Origin: an uncultured Candidatus Saccharibacteria bacterium
GTDB taxonomy: Bacteria; Patescibacteriota; Saccharimonadia; Saccharimonadales; Saccharimonadaceae
Assembly (NCBI GenBank): GCA_947364965.1
Contig: CANAUU010000012.1
Location: forward strand, 1-15,597
Reading direction: 5' to 3'
DNA length: 15,597 nucleotides
Numbering within the stretch: position 1 is the stretch's first letter; every line of letters begins with the position of its first letter. The translations under genes were made by a program, and so were the position numbers. The notes below the pieces were generated by a model that saw nothing but the letters and a program-made list of their open reading frames with translations, was not told the origin of the DNA and ran no database searches. Below, piece after piece: positions 1-4,571 of the stretch.

Positions 1-380
1 GCCTCAACGATATTAATGATTCCTCGGACGGGACGGATAAGACCGTCGAGTGACAATTCGCCAACAAAGAGGCGTTTCTCGAGGTCGGCAGGAAGGATTT
101 GGCTAGACAAAGCCAAGATTGCGACAGCAATAGGCAAGTCGAGGTGGGTCCCGTTTTTGAGGAGGTCGGCGGGAGCGAGGTTGATGGTGAGCTTTTTGGT
201 GGGGAAGATGAGGTTGGAGTTCGTGATGGCGGAGCGGACACGCTCTCTGGATTCGGAGACGGTTTTATTAGCCATGCCGACGATATTGAAGGTTGGCAGC
301 CCGTTATTAATACTGCCTTCGACTTCGATGATTTTGCCCTCGTAGCCATAGGGGATGGCGGAATATACTTTAGAGATCAT
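1..380 (-). CDS. comM: YifB/ComM-family Mg-chelatase-like ATPase, N-terminal part (runs off the window)
   Basis: The reverse strand reads from an ATG at 380-378 with no stop to the window edge, giving 126 codons. The protein starts MISKVYSAIPYGYEGKIIEV and continues with GLPTFNIVGMANKTVSESRERVRSAI, NLAPADLLKNGTHLDLPIAVAIL and FVGELSLDGLIRPVRGI. These are hallmarks of the N-terminal S16-protease-like domain of the YifB/ComM family. Its AAA+ core would lie beyond the edge. ComM is a hexameric helicase that extends branch migration during natural transformation; the job here is inferred from family. The gene is divergent from ssrA and has an extended -10 6 nt before the ATG and no Shine-Dalgarno, so the mRNA is probably leaderless. 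Its codons end mostly in C (ATC, CTC, GCC), the mirror image of the + strand genes. It is missing from a start-to-stop ORF scan because the stop is off the edge. Confidence 0.93.
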   Translation of the reverse strand, partial: MISKVYSAIPYGYEGKIIEVEGSINNGLPTFNIVGMANKTVSESRERVRSAITNSNLIFPTKKLTINLAPADLLKNGTHLDLPIAVAILALSSQILPADLEKRLFVGELSLDGLIRPVRGIINIVE

Positions 381-386
381 GTTTTG

Positions 387-416
387 AGTGTATCAGGAAT
401 TTTTCGTAATTAGCAA
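387..416 (-). promoter_or_regulatory. comM promoter, probably leaderless
   Basis: On the - strand, -35 TTGCTA (416-411), an 18-nt spacer and -10 TACACT (392-387), preceded by TGA (extended -10). Six bases separate the -10 from the ATG, so transcription should begin at or next to the start codon. Confidence 0.6.
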
Positions 417-535
417 GCATAAGAGAAAAGATGGGACTTTCTATCTATTTCTGTTATTTTTACAACAAAAATTGAATACTAAAATTATTAGTGATAATCG
501 TTATGGTTAAAATGTTTAACTATAATGTTTTTGTT

Positions 536-558
536 ATTGTTGTAAGAAATACTACAAT
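536..558. promoter_or_regulatory. TACAACA-type operator, between comM and ssrA
   Basis: Inverted repeat ATTGTTGTA-N5-TACTACAAT, 9-5-9 with one mismatched pair. It has the same architecture as the operators near 2232-2309. The binding protein is unknown. A further half-site, TACAACA at 461-467, lies closer to comM but has only a poor left arm. Confidence 0.5.
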
Positions 559-570
559 GGGTGATATTGG

Positions 571-593
571 GTTTTTGTATTTTTTACAACATT
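571..593. promoter_or_regulatory. TACAACA-type operator with one weak arm
   Basis: GTTTTTGTA-N5-TACAACATT: the right arm is perfect and the left arm has TTTTGTA in place of TGTTGTA. Confidence 0.4.
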
Positions 594-631
594 TTGGTGT
601 TTAGGCTTGTGAGAAACTGGGGAGTATGCCA

Positions 632-654
632 GTTGAAGTAATTTTTACAACAAA
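632..654. promoter_or_regulatory. TACAACA-type operator just upstream of the ssrA promoter
   Basis: GTTGAAGTA-N5-TACAACAAA: the right arm is perfect and the left arm keeps TTG..GTA. Its centre (643) is 27 bp before the ssrA -35 box. The large-RNA promoter has its nearest operator at almost the same distance (29 bp). Confidence 0.42.
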
Positions 655-669
655 TAATCGCGAAACTTC

Positions 670-698
670 TTGAGTTTAGATAAGGAGTGTGCTATTAT
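670..698 (+). promoter_or_regulatory. ssrA promoter
   Basis: -35 TTGAGT (670-675), 17-nt spacer, -10 TATTAT (693-698) with an upstream TGC (extended -10). It is placed correctly for transcription to start a few bases before the mature tmRNA 5' end at 709. Confidence 0.75.
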
Positions 699-708
699 AG
701 GGGTAGTT

Positions 709-1062
709 GGGGCTGACAAAGCTTAGACGGAATATTAACAGATATCAGGCATGTCGAGTAATACACGCAAGTATACAAATAAGTCAGAAAAATACGACTA
801 AGCACGTGCTTTATGCACCTGCATTTGCTTAAGATTTTACTTTAAGCTGATCCGAGGCTGAGTTGTTGTAGGCTAAGGATTATCATATTACAACAATAAG
901 AGGAGGGAAGTGATTGCCCCGAATCCGACACTTCTAATCAGGGTGCCCGTAGTTTTGTCCATTGCAGCTGCGGGGTTATGCCGACGAAACAATAGACTAA
1001 GCATGTAGAATGGTATCATGGAGATTTTTCGGACCCGGAGGCAGTATCCGGCAGCTCCACCA
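709..1062 (+). ncRNA. ssrA: tmRNA (transfer-messenger RNA), trans-translation
   Basis: The 5' GGGGCTG pairs with 3' CAGCTCC (with one G.U), and an encoded CCA follows at 1060-1062. This forms the tRNA-like acceptor stem. The 3' half has the conserved tmRNA run GACTAAGCATGTAG and a stretch ending TTTTTCGGACC. The T stem CCGGA/TCCGG encloses a 7-nt loop, GGCAGTA, which differs from the usual TTCRANY; the 5' D-loop region (AGCTTAGACGG) also departs from the common form. The reading frame ending at TAA 830-832 encodes a plausible degradation tag with C-terminus YAPAFA. At about 354 nt it has normal length. The RNA rescues stalled ribosomes and tags the stalled product for proteolysis, with SmpB. 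It has its own promoter and terminator. Identity is very secure; the exact resume codon is not. Confidence 0.95.
785..832 (+). other. tmRNA tag reading frame (resume codon uncertain)
   Basis: The frame through CAG AAA AAT ACG ... GCT TAA gives QKNTTKHVLYAPAFA and stops at 830-832. The small hydrophobic C-terminus is what ClpXP-type proteases recognise in other tags. The bases before 785 (ATAAGT) resemble the ATAGTC that precedes the E. coli resume codon, but the register is one base off, so resume could be CAG 785 or a nearby in-frame codon. The other two frames give a 4-residue peptide or one ending in KILL, which are less tag-like. Confidence 0.6.
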
Positions 1063-1074
1063 AATTTGAATGAG

Positions 1075-1096
1075 AAACAGCCTGAGGGCTGTTTTT
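1075..1096 (+). terminator. ssrA intrinsic terminator
   Basis: AAACAGCC (1075-1082), loop TGAG, GGCTGTTT (1087-1094), with T's continuing to 1096. It lies 12 nt after the tmRNA CCA end. Confidence 0.88.
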
Positions 1097-1342
1097 GTGT
1101 GGTTTGGTGGCTAGTAAAGGTTCTCGGAATTAGCTGGATTGGTGAGACGGAATTGCGGGCGGAGGTTTGGTTAGTGGGTTTTGCTGCAGCTGGTTCGGCG
1201 GGTTTGTGGTTAGGTTGATGGTGAATTTTGCGTGGTTTTATGGCATTGTGTTTTGCGATTTTGGTGGTTGATTTAGTGGCTGGATGGGATGTGGGTGGCG
1301 TGAAGTGGCCTGTGGAAAACTCAAATGAAAATTATAAAAATA
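1097..1342. other. Intergenic, nothing recognised
   Basis: A G/T-rich, C-poor stretch with no credible start, ribosome site or RNA fold. The open frames crossing it start inside ssrA or lack any ribosome site. Confidence 0.5.
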
Positions 1343-1357
1343 TTGTTCAAAAAGTTG

Positions 1358-1386
1358 TTGACGTAAGCATTTTTTGGGAGTATTAT
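1358..1386 (+). promoter_or_regulatory. Promoter of a candidate small RNA
   Basis: -35 TTGACG (1358-1363), exactly 17 nt, -10 TATTAT (1381-1386). It is the closest to consensus of the -35 boxes in the window. An 8-bp inverted repeat, TTGTTCAA (1343-1350) and TTGAACAA (1398-1405), brackets it. Confidence 0.65.
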
Positions 1387-1392
1387 AGAGAT

Positions 1393-1496
1393 AGTTCTTG
1401 AACAAAAAAATTATTCAGGAACCAAAAATAAAAATTGCCAAAATAACTCCACACTCTACGAAAGACCGGTTTTCCTCGCAGTTGCCGGTCTTTTTC
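1393..1496 (+). ncRNA. Candidate small RNA, about 100 nt
   Basis: The strong promoter just upstream predicts a start near 1393. The transcript would open with a hairpin, GTTCTTGAA (1394-1402) with TTCAGGAAC (1414-1422), nine pairs with one G.U. An A-rich single-stranded stretch follows, with CCAAAAATAAAAATTGCC, and then a GC-rich intrinsic terminator. A 5' hairpin, an unpaired middle and a terminator are the usual shape of a regulatory RNA. No known family (6S, SRP, RNase P) fits. A TTG-started frame at 1398 runs on through the terminator and has no ribosome site, so a peptide is unlikely. Function unknown. Confidence 0.5.
1461..1495 (+). terminator. Intrinsic terminator of the candidate small RNA
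   Basis: AAAGACCGG (1461-1469) pairs perfectly with CCGGTCTTT (1485-1493), with a 15-nt loop and five T's (1491-1495). Confidence 0.82.
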
Positions 1497-1720
1497 TTGG
1501 TTTTTGAATCCTGTGCTGGCTACGTTGAAAGTTGCATAGTACAGGCTTTTTTGCTGGGGCTTTTTGTTGGCGGTGTTCATGGTTTGCTTGAACGTGTTTG
1601 TGGCTCGGCTGAGTCTTTTTAGTTGATGGCTTTTCGTGTGGAGGAGGGTGGGGTCGGATTTGTTGTTTGGCGGAGCGGGGGATTAACTTGGAGTATGGTT
1701 TGGTCGGGATTAGATTGGGT

Positions 1721-1815
1721 GTAGGCGGGACTGAGCTGGATTAAGTTAAGTCGGGTCAGTTAGAGTAGGGTTAGGCTAGGCAAGGTAAGACAAGACAAGG
1801 TTAAGTTAAGTTAAG
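1721..1815. repeat. Degenerate 5-bp tandem repeat (YWARG-like)
   Basis: Read in blocks of five from 1741, the sequence runs ttaag, ttaag, tcggg, tcagt, tagag, taggg, ttagg, ctagg, caagg, taaga, caaga, caagg, then ttaag three times. Twelve of these 15 units end in G. The pattern can be followed back to about 1721 (gtagg, cggga, ctgag, ctgga). Three perfect ttaag units at 1801-1815 close it. The adjoining 1497-1720 is G-rich with no recognised feature. Role unknown. Confidence 0.7.
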
Positions 1816-2118
1816 TATGTTGTAATAAAAATATGAACACCGGTAGATAGGCATAGGTAGCGCTGAAGTGTATTGTGGGCTGAACAGGGTTTGGGCTGGA
1901 AGTTCGGCGGCGCTAAGTGTTGGGCCGTGTTTGAGGGGGGGGAATGGATGAAGTTTAGACCGCGAAGAGGATGGGGAAGAGACGAGTGTCGAGCAGGCAG
2001 TCCGTGAATAGACGGAGTTTAGGTCACAAATAGGGCGGAGGGGATTTGGCATGATGAGCTCTGGGTTATACGGGGAAGAGTTTATGTGAAATTGTTTATG
2101 ATTAACTTTTGTGATCGG
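1816..2118. other. Intergenic, nothing recognised
   Basis: G-rich, with one isolated TGTTGTA half-site at 1818-1824. Minus-strand open frames here are proline/serine-rich by-products of strand skew and lack ribosome sites. Confidence 0.45.
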
Positions 2119-2133
2119 TGTCATATTATGACA
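2119..2133. promoter_or_regulatory. 15-bp palindrome, possible operator
   Basis: TGTCATA-T-TATGACA, perfect 7-bp arms about a single central base. It lies 25 bp upstream of the first of three TGTTGT/ACAACA operators. Confidence 0.4.
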
Positions 2134-2157
2134 GATAGGGGAGAAAATTACGAGGAG

Positions 2158-2176
2158 TGTTGTATAGATAACAACA
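2158..2176. promoter_or_regulatory. TACAACA-type operator 1 of the large-RNA region
   Basis: TGTTGT-N7-ACAACA, perfect 6-bp arms, central N7 = ATAGATA. Confidence 0.5.
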
Positions 2177-2231
2177 GAGATGCTTAAAAGCGTTGTGGAT
2201 TTTACTTATCAAAACATAAGCATTTTGCTAG

Positions 2232-2252
2232 ATGTTGTGTAAATTACAACAT
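2232..2252. promoter_or_regulatory. TACAACA-type operator 2
   Basis: ATGTTGT-N7-ACAACAT, perfect 7-bp arms, centre 2242. That is 75 bp from operator 1 and 56 bp from operator 3. Confidence 0.6.
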
Positions 2253-2286
2253 GAATAATAGTGGATTTTATAGAGGTAGATATCAG

Positions 2287-2309
2287 TATGTTGTAAATAA
2301 TACAACATA
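2287..2309. promoter_or_regulatory. TACAACA-type operator 3, best copy
   Basis: TATGTTGTA-AATAA-TACAACATA, a perfect 9-5-9 dyad. Its centre (2298) is 29 bp upstream of the -35 box at 2327, near -64 from the predicted transcription start. Confidence 0.65.
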
Positions 2310-2326
2310 TTTTCTTTGAAAGGATA

Positions 2327-2355
2327 TTGAATTATTAGCATAAGCGTGCTAATAT
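2327..2355 (+). promoter_or_regulatory. Promoter of the candidate large RNA, with a dyad in the spacer
   Basis: -35 TTGAAT (2327-2332), 17 nt, -10 TAATAT (2350-2355) preceded by TGC. A perfect inverted repeat ATTAGCA (2334-2340) / TGCTAAT (2347-2353) fills the spacer and overlaps the -10, where a repressor could sit. Its arms resemble the outer part of a CIRCE element, but the spacing is too short. Confidence 0.65.
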
Positions 2356-2396
2356 GAAGATAGTCCAAGCAAACAACAAAAAAGGACAAACAAAAA

Positions 2397-2432
2397 ATGC
2401 AACTTAAAAATGCAAGAGCGAAACCAAAGTAA
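2397..2432 (+). CDS. Possible 11-codon peptide in the 5' part of the large RNA
   Basis: ATG at 2397 reads MQLKNARAKPK and stops at TAA 2430-2432. AAAGGA (2381-2386) lies 10 nt upstream, an acceptable ribosome-site distance, and the predicted transcript starts about 35 nt before the ATG. The stop codon sits in the loop of a 7-bp hairpin (2422-2440), so a terminating ribosome would hold that hairpin open. The peptide is basic and too short for a fold. It could be a leader peptide, or chance in an A-rich stretch. Confidence 0.3.
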   Translation: MQLKNARAKPK

Positions 2433-3244
2433 GTTTGGTTGATTCCGCAGGTGAAGAGGTAATTTCTAGCCATAAATTACACTCTAGGAATTACCTTAAG
2501 CTTGCGGAAGTATCCATGTCTTATGGGTTTAGGGAATTGCTCTTCGAGCTCGTTTAAGTATTGTTAGTGCTTGAAAAAGTGGTTAATGATACTGATGGGC
2601 TGTGGCGGTCGAGGGCCAGATATCGACAGCTATTGAAGAGTTGGACGTCGAGAGGCGTTGACCTAGTCCAAGGCAAAAGTGATACCTCTTAAAGCAATCA
2701 ACGACAACCTACGCGCTACTCTTTGTTCATGCGACAGGGAGCAACGCGGGGCTGGCGGATTTGCTAAGGTTTCGCAAGAATGTATTCAAGCATGAACACG
2801 TAGCACTTTGAATAGATAGACGCTAATGCTTGAATAGGACGTATGCCCCACATATGTGGAGCGGTCAAATAGGGAATGGGCGGAGTTGTGGTCCAAAGTA
2901 ACAATGTTTTTACGCCAGATAACTTACCCATTTCCTCCTCAATATTTCTGAGTCGGAGCGCCACGATGTGCTGACGATTTGGAATCCGAGAGTGAGAGGG
3001 AAAGACGCCACGAAGCGTCGAAAGGTTTATGCTTGTCATTGGACGAGCGAGCTCATTTTATAAAGTGAGCGAGATACTTGTTGAATCAGAGGTGATAATT
3101 TGTGGCTGGAGAACTGAATTGTTTTTGGCGGGATTTCGTGAGAAGGCAGACTGTGTCAGGGAATCGGAGTAGAGACGGACGAGACAGAGATTTAGGTTGT
3201 GCTTGATGTGATTACTGAAGTGTTGACTGATATGTCTTGTGCTT

Positions 3245-3270
3245 GAAACCCTGCGTAATGGCGGGTTTTT
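3245..3270 (+). terminator. Intrinsic terminator
   Basis: AAACCC (3246-3251) pairs with GGGTTT (3263-3268), and GC (3253-3254) pairs with GC (3261-3262) past a bulged T. The loop is GTAATG and T's run to 3270. It separates the RNA region from the membrane protein gene. Confidence 0.7.
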
Positions 3271-3322
3271 GGCGTAGGTGTAGTTTGTGGGGCTTGTGCT
3301 CTATTAAACTTATGCTTGAATA

Positions 3323-3331
3323 TGATACAAT
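3323..3331 (+). promoter_or_regulatory. Extended -10 of the small membrane protein gene, leaderless
   Basis: TGA-TACAAT (TG at 3323, hexamer 3326-3331), then 6 nt, then ATG at 3338. No good -35 is seen and no Shine-Dalgarno is present. Confidence 0.55.
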
Positions 3332-3337
3332 ATAAAT

Positions 3338-3682
3338 ATGCTGAAACATCTGATTCCGGTTTTGAGTTTGATTGCGGCAGTAATTCTGCTGGTTATGTTG
3401 AACTTTACCACCCCTGCGGGCATTCGTCCGTTAGGGGTTTTGGTATTTTTTACAGCAGTCTATGTGCTGATGCTGGGGGTTTCGGTTGCGCTTGTAAAAC
3501 TATTCCTGAATATGACCGGGAAGCAGGTGGGGAAGAAGAGTTATATGTATGGTGCGGTGGTGGCATTTGGACCGATCATGTTATTGCTTGCGCAATCATT
3601 GGGGTCGATGAGTCCATTGACGGTTGTGTTGACGGTCGTGTTTGTATTCTTGGGCTGTTTTTTAGTGAACAAGCGGGGATGA
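3338..3682 (+). CDS. Small membrane protein, about four transmembrane segments, no known family
   Basis: 114 residues starting MLKHLIPVLSLIAAVILLVM and ending in TGA. Hydrophobic segments fall near residues 4-22, 28-56, 70-88 and 92-110, with short basic loops (KQVGKKS near 62-68) and a basic C-terminus (NKRG). The overlapping frame at 3316 is a shadow. I recognise no family; it is a compact integral membrane protein. The start is chosen because the extended -10 ends 6 nt before it, as for comM. It stands alone between a terminator and the CIRCE-like site. Confidence 0.75.
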   Translation: MLKHLIPVLSLIAAVILLVMLNFTTPAGIRPLGVLVFFTAVYVLMLGVSVALVKLFLNMTGKQVGKKSYMYGAVVAFGPIMLLLAQSLGSMSPLTVVLTVVFVFLGCFLVNKRG

Positions 3683-3736
3683 GTTTTAGGGGGCATTGAA
3701 GGGGGATTTTGTCGAGGCATTGGAAGGGGATAAATT

Positions 3737-3763
3737 TTAGCAGTTTCGTGTTTAGAGTGCTAA
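3737..3763. promoter_or_regulatory. CIRCE-like operator
   Basis: TTAGCAGTT-N9-GAGTGCTAA against the HrcA/CIRCE consensus TTAGCACTC-N9-GAGTGCTAA: 16 of 18 positions and the exact N9 spacing. The right half is perfect. The site lies about 90-110 bp upstream of the gene at 3849. Control by HrcA is inference. Confidence 0.6.
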
Positions 3764-3833
3764 TGCTTGTATAGTTTTTGAGTAAATTTTGTATACAATT
3801 TTGCTAGAAAACTCTGTAAAATGAAAGTTTTTA

Positions 3834-3842
3834 TGGTAAAAT
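3834..3842 (+). promoter_or_regulatory. Extended -10 of the 213-aa gene, leaderless
   Basis: TGG-TAAAAT (hexamer 3837-3842), then 6 nt, then ATG at 3849. A second -10-like TACAAT is at 3794-3799. No strong -35 is seen for either. Confidence 0.5.
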
Positions 3843-3848
3843 TGGCTT

Positions 3849-4490
3849 ATGGATGGTCATGAGGTGAGGCAGAAGACGCAGATGGCGCGAGAAATGACGG
3901 ACGAGATAAATCGTGCGACAGATATGGCAGTGGCGGCGGATGGAGAGTTGGAAAACTTGGGGCGTTCGGGGGGTGAATACGGAACGGGCACGGGAGTGAA
4001 TGCGGAACGAGCACGGGGGTTGGGCGGCTTGGCGATGGGGCAGGTTTTGACCTATAACCCAGAGGCGCAGGGTCGCGGGGAGATGGAGAACGGGCTGCGA
4101 GGTGTGGAACGTTTGGAGCACCCTGCGGCGCGGGAGCGGGCAGAAAATGAGCGGGTGCGAGAGATTGCGGAAGTTGATAATGGATATGCTAGAAATGAAA
4201 TTAGCCCGAGCTTAAGTTCGGTGGGGGAGGCGAGTGCGCTTGAAGAAGCGGAGCGGCTGGCGCGGGATCGAGAGAATTTGAATGCGGAGATGGCCCCGAC
4301 GGCGAGCTTTGAGGCGAAGATACAGAATAAGAGTCAGGAAGAGATTGGGAAGGTGATGGCGATTGAGGTGGGGGATTTGCTTAAGCGAAAGAGTTTTGCG
4401 CCAGCAGAGGTGGTGAGCCTGAAGAATGAGGGGATGGTGTCGATGTTGGCGAGTTTTAAGAACCCGCGGGTGCTGGGGGAGCGGAATTAG
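3849..4490 (+). CDS. 213-aa hydrophilic, helix-rich protein, unknown function, first gene of the ATPase operon
   Basis: Starts MDGHEVRQKTQMAREM and ends VLGERN before TAG. It has no signal peptide or membrane segment. It is rich in Glu, Arg, Ala and Met, with a Gly-rich stretch near residues 39-60 (GRSGGEYGTGTG) and an Arg/Glu-rich charged helix near 90-145 that looks coil-forming. The C-terminal part (KSQEEIGKVMAIEVGDLLKR) is probably alpha-helical. No family is recognised. It sits 81 nt before the HerA/VirD4-like ATPase and is probably cotranscribed, so a cytoplasmic accessory to that ATPase is plausible. The start is leaderless by the -10/ATG spacing; a nearby later ATG cannot be excluded. 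Confidence 0.72.
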   Translation: MDGHEVRQKTQMAREMTDEINRATDMAVAADGELENLGRSGGEYGTGTGVNAERARGLGGLAMGQVLTYNPEAQGRGEMENGLRGVERLEHPAARERAENERVREIAEVDNGYARNEISPSLSSVGEASALEEAERLARDRENLNAEMAPTASFEAKIQNKSQEEIGKVMAIEVGDLLKRKSFAPAEVVSLKNEGMVSMLASFKNPRVLGERN

Positions 4491-4571
4491 GATGGGAATG
4501 ATGGCGGATATGCGTTGGACGGAGAAGGTCGGCGGTGCGGTCGAGAGGAGAATTGATTGGGAGGGGCGGAG

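Larger units (their letters stand above)
2362..3270 (+). ncRNA. Candidate large structured non-coding RNA (family not recognised)
   Basis: A good promoter (2327-2355) and an intrinsic terminator (3245-3270) bracket about 900 nt with no credible protein gene but many perfect or G.U-only helices. These are: AACCAAA/TTTGGTT (2422-2428/2434-2440); TTCCGCAGG/CTTGCGGAA (2443-2451/2501-2509) enclosing a 13-bp helix (2457-2469/2484-2496); TTGGAC/GTCCAA (2641-2646/2666-2671) enclosing GTCGA/TTGAC; an 11-bp helix TATTCAAGCAT/ATGCTTGAATA (2783-2793/2826-2836); CCAC-ATAT-GTGG (2848-2859); GGGAATGGG/CCCATTTCC (2872-2880/2927-2935); AGCGC/GTGCT (2957-2961/2968-2972); and GACGC/GCGTC (3004-3008/3015-3019). 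None of the conserved cores of RNase P, SRP or 6S RNA was seen. The true 3' end could be nearer 3060. An 11-codon frame lies near its 5' end. Function unknown. Confidence 0.5.

Noticed and set aside
1018..1218. Plus-strand 66-aa frame
   Set aside because: It begins inside the 3' tRNA-like part of tmRNA and crosses its terminator.
1398..1622. Plus-strand 74-aa frame from TTG
   Set aside because: It crosses a strong intrinsic terminator and lacks a ribosome site.
1801..2124. Minus-strand 107-aa Pro/Ser-rich frame
   Set aside because: Composition follows from G-richness of the opposite strand; it ends in the pentamer repeat and has no ribosome site or family match.
2158..2309. CRISPR array
   Set aside because: Repeats are short palindromes with unequal spacing (75 and 56 bp) and no repeat-spacer unit of uniform length; no cas genes.
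1300..2360. Replication origin near gyrase genes
   Set aside because: A few 7-8/9 DnaA-box-like words (near 1311 and 2195) but no cluster, no dnaA, and no switch in GC skew across the window.
2228..2473. Minus-strand 81-aa hydrophobic frame
   Set aside because: It runs through the operators and promoter of the large-RNA region. AT-rich DNA readily gives such Leu/Tyr/Ile-rich frames.
2764..3039. Minus-strand 91-aa open frame
   Set aside because: No ribosome site, no recognisable fold, and it overlaps several RNA helices. Its codons do not follow the C-ending pattern of comM, the one real - strand gene.
381..3337. RNase P RNA, SRP RNA, 6S RNA or tRNA genes in the intergenic region
   Set aside because: None of the conserved cores (such as GAGGAAAGTCC or a GGTTCRANTCC T arm) was found on either strand, apart from tmRNA.
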